Source of the DNA: Molanna angustata
Taxonomy: Eukaryota > Arthropoda > Insecta > Trichoptera > Molannidae
Direction: 5' to 3'
Length of the DNA: 64,000 bases
NCBI GenBank assembly: GCA_963576475.1
Contig: OY754989.1
Coordinates: 24,566,031 to 24,630,030, forward strand
The notes beneath the pieces are model-generated. The model ran no database searches, had not been told where the DNA came from, and was given only the letters and a program-made list of their open reading frames with translations. This document shows positions 22,811 through 33,399 of this stretch, in pieces. The position numbers and the translations under genes are program-made. Each line of letters starts with the position of its first letter. Position 1 is the first letter of the stretch.

Positions 22811-23225
22811 TATTTTATTTTTATAATAGGTATATTTTATAACAAGTTTTAGTTAAATACAAGTTTAATATTTTTCTGTCAAATATAACGCAAAAAAAAA
22901 AAAAATTCTGCCACCTCGGTACAGGCTCGGTAACTACCTACCACTATGGAGATGGACAATGTATTTGGGTAGGAAAAAAGCAAAGGTACTGGATACTGGG
23001 AAGGCGGAATTTATTCCACTAACATCCAATCCAGTCACATACACACCGTCACTTTACCTCCTCATCAATACATTGGCGAAACCACTTTCCCACCAGTCAC
23101 AAATAGTGTAGTGGTAGGTACATTAAATTTATAACAAAAAACGAACAGAAAGATAAACACGCAACATTGTTAAATGTTAAATCACAGCGTCAAAGAAAGG
23201 AGAGAGATATAGAGGTTGTGTGATG
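22811..23225. other. Spacer with LINE 3' tail remnants
   Basis: It follows the stop of the LINE fragment and includes an A-run at 22893-22905. From 22910 to 23220 nothing was recognised. Confidence 0.4.
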
Positions 23226-23230
23226 TGTTG

Positions 23231-23360
23231 TTAATCTGTGATCCAGATGAGCTGTCTTCCTGATGGAACATTCTTTTGACACAGTTCTTGAATATAGTGT
23301 GGAGCCAAGTCGTGCAGAGCCTTAAACACCATCAGGCATACCTTATAGTCAACTCCCATA
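23231..23360 (-). mobile_element. LINE fragment, 'DYKVCLMVFKALHDLAPHYI' block
   Basis: The minus strand encodes DYKVCLMVFKALHDLAPHYI followed by QELCQKNVPSGRQL. This is the conserved C-terminal block (xFKxxxxxYKxLHGLAPxYL) of CR1/L2-like LINEs. The upstream part of the same frame belongs to DR4 instead, so the open frame is chimeric. Confidence 0.65.
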
Positions 23361-23364
23361 CCCA

Positions 23365-23520
23365 TATCATCACGCAATTTCCCTGTTTGGGGTAGGCAGA
23401 GAGAACCGAACGCCAGACTGCTCTCTCTTGAAATAGGTACATTTCTCTCGTTCATGCATCGTCTCGATACACGCTCTTCTGTTATTCTTACTCCTAACGT
23501 TTCCATCTTTCAAAATTACA
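23365..23520. repeat. Dispersed repeat DR4, second copy
   Basis: Contains tcatcacgcaatttccctg, ggggtaggcagagag, ccgaacgccag and catgcatcgtctcgatac, matching 21590-21720 and 44790-44940. Confidence 0.6.
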
Positions 23521-23548
23521 CTTTTATAGTCCTGGAAATTTCAACCAG

Positions 23549-23908
23549 TGTAATGTTTCGATCTTGATCTTGAAAGGAAAGCCCTCAGAAAGATATTTGG
23601 TCCTGTCAACGAAAATGGAGTGTGGAGGAGACGATTCAATCAAGAATTAGAGGCACTGTATGGCACAGGATGAGCGATGATCGTTTTCCCAACAAGGTTT
23701 TAAACACCACACCAGACGGAATAAGAAGAAGCAGAGGCAGACCAAAAATGAGATGGCTGGACGATGTGGAGGCTGATATGCGAGCGCTGGGCCTTACCAA
23801 CTGGAAGAGAGCCGCAGAGTGCAGGGTGGAATGGTGACGGATTCTGAAGGAGGCCAAGGCCCACAACGGGCTGTAGGGCCAATGATGATGATGTAATGTT
23901 TCGATCTT
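23549..23908 (+). mobile_element. RTE-like LINE, 5'-truncated, with 17-bp target duplication
   Basis: The duplication tgtaatgtttcgatctt is at 23549-23565 and 23892-23908. The element between them (23566-23891) encodes DLERKALRKIFGPVNENGVW, then after a small deletion and frameshift RMSDDRFPNKVLNTTPDG, RGRPKMRWLDDVEADMRALG, and a terminal gatgatgatg repeat. The GRPxxRWxDDVxxD motif and simple-repeat tail are typical of RTE-clade LINEs. It is dead by truncation. Confidence 0.88.
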
Positions 23909-24195
23909 TCAACTTCAAATAACTAATGTATACGCGAAAGACAATTTAGTCTGACTTCCTCATTAGCCAGACATGAATGTCATGTGATATTTTACGCATA
24001 ATATCATACATATGTAAATACAAATATTCACAGTTGCTGAAATATTCTTATATGTTTGGTATGTACATAATTATATTCTTGACCATAATAATTCTAAGGT
24101 TTTATATATTTTAATATATTTGCCCACAACAGAGGGAATGAATTTCTCGTTGTTAAGTTGCTTCGTAATGCACGATTTTATTTTCTTTCATTGAA
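23909..24195. other. Unrecognised AT-rich spacer
   Basis: No coding and no match to repeats found elsewhere in the window. Confidence 0.35.
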
Positions 24196-24199
24196 AAGA

Positions 24200-24720
24200 T
24201 AATAGATATAAAAAAGGCGCCTACAGGGCTAACGACTTGTCATCGGCTGGATTATGTTATCACTTTATGCGCTTGCGCGACGTTCACCAATTATGCCTTT
24301 TTATTGAGTTCCCTTATCAATGAAAGCTCTATATATTTCAATAATGGGATACAATTCGTTTGAAAATAACACATTTTACTGTCGCCATCTATGAAATAAC
24401 AAAGAAACCTTTTTTTGTAACGTAATCTTTTGAGAAATTGGTTTATTTGTGAACAATGAAAGCACGACAGTTCTTATTAATGAGGTGACGGTGTCTCGCA
24501 CAGATGTCACCCCAGAACTGCGCCAGAAATATTATTTAATTTTTGGCTTGTTTACCTACTTGTACCAATGTGTACACATGTAAATCGTAGCCGATGACAG
24601 GTCGTAAGCCCCGTAAGTGCCTTGAGTTCCTGGTTCTTCTATTATATCCTAACTTCGTCTCTATTGAGTTGTTAAAAAGTTTGTCAATAAAAATATCATT
24701 TGACTCCCGACAGCGAAAAA
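24200..24720. mobile_element. FB1 element with opposed arms
   Basis: Left arm (24218-24255, gcgcctacagggctaacgac) and right arm (24590-24625, gccgatgacaggtcgtaag) face each other across about 340 bp. The centre holds tgcgcttgcgcgacg, cgccatctatgaaat and gcacagatgtcacccc. It continues to ctctattgag and atttgactcccgacag. This is the long form of FB1. Confidence 0.8.
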
Positions 24721-24861
24721 TAAATTACCTTCTTCGCATTGATATCACCTCTGAATAGCGAAAGAAATATTAATTCATTTCATTTTTGTTTTTTTTTTTA
24801 CCTACTTTTACAAATGTGTATGAAAATCGAATATAAAGTGATCGCGTAAACCAGCAGATGG

Positions 24862-25036
24862 CAGGTGCCTTGAGTTCCCCCCTAGACAACGTGTCATTTA
24901 GCTCAAGAAAAGAAACAAGAAAAGATAATTCAGAAGTGACAGTGGTCACGTGAATGGCAGCTGCCACTTCCATACATTGAGTTATCTTTTCTTGAGCTAA
25001 ATGACACGTTGTCTAGGGGGGAACTCAAGGCACCTG
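24862..25036. repeat. 52-bp perfect inverted repeat with 71-bp loop
   Basis: Arms 24862-24913 and 24985-25036 appear exactly reverse complementary; each contains ggtgccttgagttccccc, ctagacaacgtgtcattta and gctcaagaaaa. The loop contains gtggtcacgtgaatggcag. The FB1 piece cgcgtaaaccagcagatg lies just left. It looks like an FB1-related foldback arrangement. Confidence 0.85.
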
Positions 25037-25199
25037 TGTACGATTAAAAGACGCGTGCCTTGAATTGAACACGTATTAACAAGAAAAGTTTGCATTATTA
25101 AACCGTGTGCATTTGTAGGACACGTGCCTTGAATTCAACACGAGTTTTTAAGTGCATTAGCGCAACAAACTCCTAATCAACACGGAAAGGTAAATACGC

Positions 25200-25385
25200 T
25201 GTCGGGGGTCAATGATATTTATGACAATTTTTATAACATCTCAATAGAAACGAAGTTGGAATATTATAGAAGATCCAGCCCTCCTAGACGACGTGTCATT
25301 TAGTTCAAGAAAAGAAACAAGAAAAGATAACTCAATGTATGGAAGTGGCAGCTGCCAGTTACGTGACCACTGTGACAGGGAAAAA
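25200..25385. repeat. Rearranged copy of the neighbouring inverted repeat
   Basis: It repeats the arm (ctagacgacgtgtcattta) followed by gataactcaatgtatgg and gtggcagctgcc. That inner segment runs in the opposite direction to the loop at 24925-24980, so the loop has inverted in one copy. A ctcaatagaaacgaagttgg FB1 piece precedes it. Confidence 0.65.
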
Positions 25386-25399
25386 TCCAATGTTTGGGA

Positions 25400-25950
25400 A
25401 TATGCAGCTTTTAAAAATTCGATTATTTTTTTACGTTTATATCGAGGGCTAAATATTTGTAGGAATTTGCGTGTTTCATTCCAGTTTATAGTCAGTATCG
25501 CGTGAAGCGGTATCGCGCCGCACCGCACCGCTTTTTTACTACAGTAATATTATATTTTCGGTATGCATACTGTTATATTATTATTTTTTTCGAATCAGTT
25601 TTGATTAAGTCCAATTCAATCTGTTCGTACGTAAAAAAACTGCCCTTAACTTTGATATACTTATCATTGTCGATAAACACGTTCTTACGATGTTGGCCCA
25701 GTCAGTGTTTCAATAGAAAGATACCGGTCAGTGCTGTTTATTCATATAGTTGGTTTTGCACTATGGTGCCGAGAGTCTAGAGGGCTCCACATGTCACTTT
25801 TCGCACTATGCATCTTTTCGTCGCTCACTTGGCGTTCGGTGAAGGGGCCGATTACAGTCCCCATATGCAGAGCGAGTGATGGTGGGAGTAGCGAATATTT
25901 ATGATGAAATGAAAAAAAAATCTAGATAATTAAAAACAAACAAAAAAGAC
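25400..25950. other. Spacer, nothing recognised
   Basis: Mostly AT-rich. A ccgcaccgcaccgc run at 25518-25531 and agataccggtcagtg at 25719-25733 echo the unit of the next tandem repeat. A 92-codon frame at 25502-25780 has no domain. Confidence 0.35.
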
Positions 25951-26319
25951 TGATCCCGGTTAGTGTGATTTATTATAAACAATGAAACTTAACATAATAC
26001 TATAACTTGTCGATGGACAATAATTTCTGGTGAAACTCTAGGATGACATTTATTGTTAAATTATATTGTTCTATTAGATACTTTGAGGATGTATTTTTTA
26101 AGCCGATACCGGTCAGTGATATTTTTTATAAACAATGAAACTTAACATAATATTATAACTTGTTGATGGACAATTTCTGGTGAAACTCTAGGATACCATT
26201 TAATATCAACTTGCATCGGTCCGTTATATAATTTGAGGCTGGGTTTTTATAAGCCGATACCGGTCAGTATTATTTTTTTTATTTTTATCCTATGGTACTA
26301 GTGAATCAAATGTTTAAAA

Positions 26320-26640
26320 TCAAAATCACACATTCACGCCGAGGGCTCCGAGCCAATCCACAAATGCTGGTGTCAATTCGCATATGTCCGACCTTCATAT
26401 GCATAAACGCTGCATTCTTCCAATATATGTTGCATTGTTTGAAAGGGGTGGCCACAATCGCATTGTGCGGATGGAAAAATGCCCACTTTGCCATAAGGTA
26501 GTTTCAGCGTCCATGTCCAGTGCGGATCCTATTCAGGGAGGTCCACAGTCTTCTTGGCAGCTCGAAACCTGGAGGTATCTTCATTGGAGTTTCCGTGTAC
26601 CTATTAACATCCAGGTTGGAGCTTACTCATTCACTGTGCC
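26320..26640 (-). mobile_element. Jockey-like LINE fragment, decayed second copy
   Basis: The nucleotides match 14510-14790, sharing ccaatatatgttgcattgtt, tttgccataaggtagtt, gtccatgtccagtgcgg and cattaacatccaggttgga. The minus-strand frame is interrupted by several stops. It sits inside the third unit of the 154-bp tandem repeat. Confidence 0.75.
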
Positions 26641-26743
26641 AAGTCATTTATTATAAACAGCGAAACATAAAATAATATTATAACTTGTTGATGGACAATT
26701 TCTGGTGAAGTTCTAAGATGACATTTATCATCAACTTGTAGAT

Positions 26744-26930
26744 GGGTCGATGGCAGAGCGGCTAGCGCATTGGGTTTGTAATCCTGTGGTCGCGAGTTCG
26801 AATCCTGCCTCGACCGATTTCGTTCGTTCGATTCGTTCACCTATAGCACAAGCATTTATGCTTATTTTCGGGAACGTAGGAAGATGTATATGTACTTGTT
26901 TAACAAGGACATATTCATTAAAAAAAAAAC
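26744..26930 (+). mobile_element. tRNA-derived SINE, family B
   Basis: Head: gggtcgatggcagagcgg, a stem and loop, and gcgagttcgaatcctgcctc; the acceptor-like ends ggtcga/tcgacc pair. Body: tcgttcacctatagcacaag, agcatttatgctta, aacgtaggaagatgtatatg, aacaaggacatattcatt, then poly(A). Five copies occur in the window. The consensus anticodon-loop position reads agt, suggesting a tRNA-Thr origin, but the T-stem is mispaired and the body shows it is a SINE. Confidence 0.85.
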
Positions 26931-26944
26931 AAAAATTTTATTAA

Positions 26945-27180
26945 AATTAAAACGCATAATTGGTGAACGTTGCGCAAGCGCATAAAGTGATCACGTAAAT
27001 CAGCCGATGACAGGTCGTAAGCCCTGTAGATGCCTTGATTTCCCGGTTCTCCTACAGTAAATATTCCAACTTCGTCTCTATTGAGATAATTAAAAATCTG
27101 TTAAAAAATATCTTTGACTCCCGACAGGGTAAAAAATCCAATGTTTGCGTATATGCAATAATAAAAATATTCGAACAAAA
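26945..27180 (+). mobile_element. FB1 half-element
   Basis: Contains cataattggtgaacgttgcg, caagcgcataaagtgatcac, gatgacaggtcgtaagcc, ctctattgagataatt and ttgactcccgacagg. Directly abuts the SINE B poly(A). Confidence 0.75.
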
Positions 27181-27240
27181 ATTTGGTTTATTAAACACTT
27201 TGAGAATGGGTTTTGATAAGGTGATACCGGTCAGTATTAT

Positions 27241-27285
27241 TTATTATAATTATAGTAACCAGCGACAGGTTACTATAATTATAAA
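27241..27285. repeat. Short hairpin, 18-bp arms
   Basis: ttataattatagtaacc, a short agcgaca loop, then ggttactataattataa: exact reverse-complement arms. The loop matches the gtaaccagcgacagg word of DR2. Confidence 0.75.
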
Positions 27286-27299
27286 AAAATAATAATAAA

Positions 27300-27930
27300 T
27301 ACATTTACAAAAACAATAGATTAACACTATACTAAAAAAAATATATGTAATGGCACTCCGACACAGGCATTGGCCTAGTGGAGTGTCTTATCCTGAAATT
27401 ATTTTACAAAACATTAACACTATAAATGAGTAAGTGAATAGAAAAAAAAAACACAAACATTAATTTTAAGTTAATTATAGTACTATGTATTTTATTTACT
27501 ACCCTATCATGATATATTGTACATACATAATATATTATTATATTTGTAAAAAAAAGGATTTATAATGAATAAATAAATAAACATTTTGAAAGTCGGTTGA
27601 TAATATGCTCTTAATATCTAGTGGCGTGGAATAATTATTTACCCCGGTAATACATTTATTAAAAAAAACATTCAAAAAATATAGAAAAAGTAAGTAAAAA
27701 CATATTTTCCTTGACCAGAGTGCAAGCACTCGTATCTAAAGGAGACATTTAAAAACAAGACACCAAATATTATATATACATAATTATTATCTATATAAAA
27801 ATAAGTTAATATAATTTAAAAATCACTCAAATTTAATAAGTTTATTTTATTTTTATTTTGAATTCATTATAGGTAGGTATTCATTCCAGAGTTATTTTTT
27901 TTGTAATCATAAGTGATAGTCTGTGGGGTC
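27300..27930. other. AT-rich spacer
   Basis: A cactccgacacaggcattgg/cctagtggagtg near-palindrome (27355-27387) may be a LINE 3' tail. Otherwise nothing recognised. Confidence 0.35.
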
Positions 27931-27940
27931 CCCATATACG

Positions 27941-27990
27941 TGACATAGTATGCTATGATGTATGTTTATACATCATAGCATACTATGTCA
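27941..27990. repeat. Perfect 23-bp hairpin with 4-base loop
   Basis: Arms 27941-27963 and 27968-27990 (tgacatagtatgctatgatg and its complement) pair without mismatch across gttt. It has no coding context. It is too perfect and too tight-looped for a typical animal microRNA precursor. It could be a cruciform-forming remnant of a foldback element. Confidence 0.85.
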
Positions 27991-27999
27991 TGTAGTCGG

Positions 28000-28860
28000 T
28001 AGGTCAATATGAATCTCCCCCATATCCCATTCATTGACAGTTACTGCCGTTGGTACAAACACAGTTGATTGGTTGGATGATATATCTATCTATCTATACT
28101 GAGGCTGACGACGTCATATCCACTCTAATTTATTTACAACAACACTACAACGCATCTTCGATTTACGACCGTAAATATTTTTTTAAATATATGATGTCTT
28201 GTGCTTGGTGATATTCAGTTAAACACGTATTTGACTGATACAGTTTATTACACACAAGATAATACAATATAAGATGATAGGTATAATAATATAATATTAC
28301 TACGCGACTGTTGGTACTTAATGTAATGCCGTGAGTGCGGAACAACCGACTGCCGTCGTCCGTCGCTTATATACATTCAACATGACACACCTTCTCGCAT
28401 GCCGTCTCTCTCACACACATTATCCAGATACCTCTCACTCCTCCACACTTAATTCCAGACCCATGCATCCCTCTAGCATACTCTAATGCAGGAATCCACC
28501 GAAGTCCAGGAATGAGTGTCCAAGTGCAGTTTCTCTTGCCTCCAGGTATCTTTCCTGACGATCTGAAACAAAAGGAAACTCACTTTGAGAACCTTGGAGT
28601 GAACTGGGGTTCTCCGTTCCAACTCAAGCTTCATCATTTTAGCTTCAGAGTTGAGAACCGCAAGAACTTTGAACACATTTCTACCTTCTCTTTTCCTCCA
28701 TAATAATAAGCAGTATCAATTGGCTTTCACTCAATTACTTGCCAAACATTATTATTATAAATACCCTTAAAATAGGTATTCAGAAGGATTACTAACGAAA
28801 AATTTATCACAGCTACATACCTAGAATTTAAATTGCAAAACAATGTCTCTTTACACTTGG
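28000..28860. other. Mixed spacer with a less AT-rich block
   Basis: Positions 28480-28700 are noticeably richer in G+C and open in two frames (63 codons plus, 67 codons minus). Neither translation contains a domain I recognise. It may be a decayed LINE or host exon piece. The rest is AT-rich. Confidence 0.35.
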
Positions 28861-28865
28861 TGAAT

Positions 28866-29320
28866 CTCTCTCTCTCTCTCTCCCTCTCTCTCTCCAGTCT
28901 CAATCCTGCGGATTGGTTTGCAGAAGAAGTCTACATCTCGATTTCCACTTCGCTCTATCTTCTGCAGCCCTCTTCAGCTCAACATATGTGGCGCAGTTCA
29001 TGTCCTCGCATACCTTGATCAAATATTCCCATCGTGGACGCCCCCTGTGGTTTGTTCCCTCTACCATTCCCTCCATTAGGTCATCTTGGAGACCCTCATG
29101 GCGCAGGATGTGACCGATCAATCCAGCGAGCACGTCTCTCGGAGATGGTATTGAGTAGGTGCCTGCCCTCTTCAACTCTGCTGAGAACCTCGGTATTCGT
29201 GATGTGGTCCTTCCAGGAAATTCCCAGTATTCTTCTGTAACTCCACATCTCGAAAGCCTCTAGTCTATCTATGTCTCTTTCGGTAAGACACCATGTCTCA
29301 CAGCCATACATCAATATGCT
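28866..29320 (-). mobile_element. RTE-like LINE, 5'-truncated, one frameshift, (GA)n tail
   Basis: Minus-strand frames read MMYGCETWCLTERDIDRLEA, FEMWSYRRILGISWKDHITN and EEGRHLLNTISERRARWI. After a frameshift near 29120 they continue GLIGHILRHEGLQDDLMEGM, VEGTNHRGRPRWEYL, then DMNCATYVELKRAAEDRAKW and LQTNPQD-stop at 28900. These are the ordered C-terminal blocks of an RTE-like reverse transcriptase. A ct-rich microsatellite at 28866-28898 is its 3' tail. Confidence 0.85.
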
Positions 29321-29504
29321 CTACACATATGTTTTTGTATGTCTCTTACGGAGCTTCAAGTTTAAGTTGTTTTCTAAATTATTTAAATTAAACATAAAAC
29401 GCTGTACTTTGTATATTTTCAATTTTTTTATTTTTAATTTTGGGACGTTCCCGAAACAGTAGGTATCTAGTGATTAACTAAAAATATACATGTGGAAATA
29501 TACA

Positions 29505-30175
29505 AATTATGAACCAATTACACTACAAGGGCTCCATCGAAGCTAAGGTGAAACTTGCCTCCAAAAAATTGAGCGTACTATACAGAGCGCGCAGATATTT
29601 TACTAAGACCCAGATCTGTATACTCTACAAAGCGCAAATACGCCCAATTATTGAATATGGCAGTCACCTCTGGAGTGGCGCCCCCCCAATACCTACTGAA
29701 TACCCTCGACGCTGTCCAAAGGCGTGCTATACGTCTGATTGATGATCCATCACTGACTGATGGATTGCAATCACTAGAACACAGACGCAGAGTCGGTATT
29801 TTAAGTTTATTCTATAGATACTACCACGGGAATTGCTCAGAAGAACTTGCATCTTTGGTCCCTCCTCCACCCACTCGCAACAGAGTCACTCGCTTCACTC
29901 AATCGCAGCACCCATTCACAGTGGACCTTCAACATATACGAACAAGTCGCTTCTCGAACTCCTTTATTAATACAGCAGCCCGACTGTGGAACGATCTTCC
30001 GAATTATGTGTTTCCATCTTCGTACAACCCGGGTCTTTTTAAAATCCGAATTAATAAACTCTTTTCTAGATTGCAAACCCCTCCCGACGCTACGTAGTGC
30101 GCTTCTTCGGAAGAGTAAAATGGACACAAATCCTAATAGCTGGCGTCCCCTACGTAGACATGTTAAAAAAAAAAT
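29505..30175 (+). mobile_element. Jockey/CR1-like LINE, reverse-transcriptase C-terminus, one frameshift
   Basis: Frame one gives KLSVLYRARRYFTKTQICIL, then YKAQIRPIIEYGSHLWSGAP. After a single-base shift at about 29690 frame two gives YLLNTLDAVQRRAIRLIDDP, the EHRRRVGILSLFYRYYHGNC block, and NTAARLWNDLPNYVFPSSYN before a stop at 30097. These blocks follow the palm domain in this LINE family. A poly(A) with tatata ends the copy. Another decayed copy is at 37870-38206. Confidence 0.82.
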
Positions 30176-30179
30176 ATAT

Positions 30180-31035
30180 ATATAATTTATTAAGTATTAA
30201 TTTCCACAAAGTTGAAGCATCCACGTTTGATTATTTATTATTTTTTTCGTATAAAATAATGTGTTTGGTGAAAAACTATAATCTATATATTTATAAAATG
30301 AAAGATTTAGTGACATAGACATATTTTCCTTTCCTCTCCTTTTCTATTCCTCCTCTGTCTCCATCTTTATCTTTGTTACTTTTATTTTACATTCATGCGT
30401 ATTTTGCCACGTCCATGTAAAATGTAAACTATTTATTTATTTAGAGGACAACATACAGCGTATAATAAATTATATAAAATAAAGATGATTTGAGTAATAT
30501 TAAACCCAATTACAGGTTGTCACTGGAGTTTTTGTAGTATATTAAGATAAGTTAGGAATAGTTGCATCATATATAGTGAGATATATATTGTGTGAATGAT
30601 GTGTGAAATTGCATATATAAATGTGTGCAGTATATTAAGTGTTGAGTTTGATTATGAGGATGAAATTATAAGTCTGATATATTTGTTTAAATGTGGGGGC
30701 GCTAAGTAAGAATATGTCGAACTATTGGAAATGCCTATTGTATGTATTACAGATTCCGTAGATTGTTGCATGAAAATTGACTATAATAAAGGTTTTCACG
30801 AAAAATGATATTTTTGAAGTAAAAAATATTTAAGTAAATGAAGATTTGCATAGTTAAAAATTAAATATCATCAATAAATAATGAATAAATTATAAAAGTA
30901 TGAATCGCTGTCATACGTTAAAGTAGACACTACAATATGTATTTTTTTTGAAAAATTTTGAACATCTCACCTTTTTGTATTACAAACTCACTGATAGCCT
31001 AGACTACAGTCTAGTGAGATCTCAATTATGATGAT
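30180..31035. other. AT-rich spacer
   Basis: It includes the LINE-tail-like ttttattttacattcatgcg and atttatttatttag at 30383-30444. No coding was found. Confidence 0.35.
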
Positions 31036-31039
31036 GTAA

Positions 31040-31290
31040 AACTTTTATGAAAATAAAACTTACGACCTGTTGTCGGCTAGTTTACGTCATAATTTTGTGC
31101 GCTTGCGCAACGTTCACAAATTATGCCTTCTTATTCAGTTCCCTTATCGATGCGATTTTGAAAGTTATATAAATTTTAATAATGAGAACCAGATCGTTTG
31201 AAAGTAACGAAGAAACCTTTTTGTAACGCCATCTATTGAGAAATTATTTTTTAACAATATATAAGTACGGCAATTTTGAGATGCTTATGT
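31040..31290 (-). mobile_element. FB1 half-element
   Basis: Contains acgacctgttgtcggctag, gcgcttgcgcaacgttcac, tatgccttcttattcagttc and ttgtaacgccatctattgag. It is more diverged than other copies. Confidence 0.7.
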
Positions 31291-31840
31291 CGGTCATTAC
31301 TGGTCTAAGTACTCCGTTTATTCTTTTTATTACCTGCCTTAACATTTCTTTTAATAACTTTATTAGGCCTTCTATTCCGTTGTTTGTGTCGGTAAAAATA
31401 AACTAAATGAAAAAAAAGTCTTAAAATTATTTACTCGATTTACGTTGTTTCGTTTTACTTCGCTTGACCACCGTCTGGTAATATAAGTAAAGACGTACTG
31501 TAGCGTACAATACTTAGTACCTATGACAAGTTGTTATTTACCTATTAATGATTTTTGCTCATAGTGTGGTTTGTGGGTATACATGTCATATAATATATTT
31601 GTATATGTACATATATATTTGTGCTGTACGGTGCTGGGTGTATGTACGTGGAGTATGGACATTGGACACGCCTCATTGCTGACACGCTGTCTGACTCACA
31701 CAGAGGTTACATCATACCTACACACTTGCTAACCAAGTTCAAACATACATACATTTGGGTCATCTTGTTGTTTTTCTAGAATTGGGAGTCAGAGAATCGA
31801 ATGCCACTCCCTTTTCATACAAAACGACCGTCGTGCTTTG
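31290..31840. other. Unrecognised spacer
   Basis: No open frame or repeat match; a tacatatatatttgtgctg stretch is simple AT. Confidence 0.35.
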
Positions 31841-31844
31841 TTTA

Positions 31845-32015
31845 TTTTGATATCTGACTCCTGAGCGAAATGTCCCGTTTTCGATTCCCGGTTGAGACAC
31901 AGTTTTTATTTGTGTTTTCTTCACTTGTCTGTCTGTCTGAACTGGAATTTTGCAGTCGATTTTTAAATTACTTCCCGACCTGTTAGAGACTTGAAATATT
32001 CAGAATTTGTGTATT
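31845..32015 (+). mobile_element. SINE A-like fragment, 5'-truncated
   Basis: It starts within the tRNA-like head (atctgactcctgagcgaaat, gattcccggttgagacacag) and continues ttcacttgtctgtctgtctg, gaattttgcagtcgattttt and ttcccgacctgtta. The last part recurs at 39800-39890, so two related SINE bodies exist. Confidence 0.65.
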
Positions 32016-32340
32016 CCCAATGACAATAAGTACATACATAGAAGAACATCTGAATGGTACGATAAGCACACTTTACTTACATCGATCTATTTTGTGTATG
32101 TAGTTGTGTACTTCTATATTCTTGAATTTATTTATTTATTTTTATTCAGATTTGTCTCTTTGATTTTATTTTGTGATGAACAGTATTGGTGATGTTTGTA
32201 GGAGTTCTACAGTAATATACGAGTATGATGTTGAAATTTAAATACCCAATGTATGTGAAGCATTTAGTAGTTCAGAATATGATGAATGTGTTAATTCAGA
32301 TACACTTGTAAGGATTCATATACCTATGATTAATATATTA

Positions 32341-33359
32341 CTAGTTGCATGTAACACATGAGATCCAACTGTCGATAGCGATAGTATGTATAGTTGAAGA
32401 ATATGTACCAAACTATAAACCCATAGATACAAATTATTGAATATTTTCAGATATTTTGTTTTCTATACAACATATGTAGGTATGTATGTCAAGATAGGAA
32501 AGTATGGAGGAAGATCCTTTTTCCTACCCAGAATATGCAAATAGCATGATGGTATGTATGTATGTTTGGAGATGAAGTATCAAACTATTAAGTCTTCTTA
32601 CATATTGTGTATAGGCGACTGCCATACAAAATGTATGAAGCGATGTCGTCACTAAATTCAATTTTTAAAAAAATTGTTAAAAAAAAATTGAGATCTTCTA
32701 CTACAATGTTAATATTTTTTTATAGAAAATTAAATTATCTAGTTGGGGTGTTTCGGCTTTTTTCGATAATTGTAAAAGTTTTGGAAATATAGGCAGTTAA
32801 ACTCATAAATTTATCATAAAAAAAATATTTTTCTTAATAAAAAATGTTTGAGAAACCCTGGAATTTTTTTGAAAAAACTAATTTGAGATTTTGTATTTGT
32901 CTATGTTTGTACCAATTTTAAGCGTTCTAGCGTTTATGGTTTCTAAGATATATGGAAAAATAAAATAAAAATTCAAAAGTTGATAACCCCTGACTGAAAC
33001 AAAAATTCAAAATTCCGAGTATAAAAGTTTTGTAGGCCTGTAACTGTTTATATATTCTGAAATTTTAGGCTCTGTAAATTGAGCGGATCAAAAGTTATAA
33101 GGGGGGGACGGACACACACACACACACACACACAGACACACACACACACAGACACACGAAATGTTCTACTCCGAATTCTGAGTAAATCCGTGTATGGAAC
33201 ATATATGCTGCGAAGCCTCTAAGTTGGTGTTTTTTGACTTCAAAGTTGGAAAAGCCGTGAAAAAAGTAGACCTCTCCATACAATTCTCGCGTATTCTGGC
33301 TTGATACATTGTCGATATGTTAAGAGAACAAAGTTCTCCTGAACAAATCGACAGTTGGA
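32341..33359 (-). mobile_element. Non-autonomous Helitron-like element, about 1 kb
   Basis: It is the reverse complement of the copy at 58294-59323. On the minus strand it begins TCCAACTGTCGATTTGTTCA and ends ACATGCAACTAG next to a T. The subterminal hairpin CATGT-gtt-ACATG lies just before CTAG. It carries a (tg)n/ctgtg microsatellite and no Rep/helicase frame. A 62-codon frame at 33095-33283 recurs in the other copy only because they are copies. Confidence 0.75.
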
Positions 33360-33399
33360 AAAGAAAAAATATGTATAAAGTAATGTAATATAATGTGAT

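Larger units (their letters stand above)
25953..27245. repeat. 154-bp tandem repeat, third copy split by three insertions
   Basis: Units start at about 25953, 26107 and 26261 with gataccggtcagt, then aaacaatgaaacttaacat, acttg-tgatggacaa and ttctggtgaaactctagga. The third unit is broken by a LINE piece (about 26290-26640) and resumes (tcatttattataaacagcg). It breaks again at 26742 for a SINE B and an FB1 half-element, and finishes at about 27183-27245 with gataccggtcagtatta. Confidence 0.75.

Noticed and set aside
26744..26820. Functional tRNA-Thr gene (also at 35.8, 45.2, 51.0 and 60.2 kb)
   Set aside because: T-stem is mispaired, all copies carry the same non-tRNA body and poly(A), and two are in or interrupted by transposons: a SINE family.
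27941..27990. microRNA precursor
   Set aside because: Perfect 23-bp stem with a 4-base loop is unlike animal precursors; without small-RNA data the call is unsupported.
33095..33283. Conserved 62-66-codon protein also at 58370-58570
   Set aside because: Conservation is due to the two near-identical Helitron-like copies; the frame runs into a GT microsatellite.
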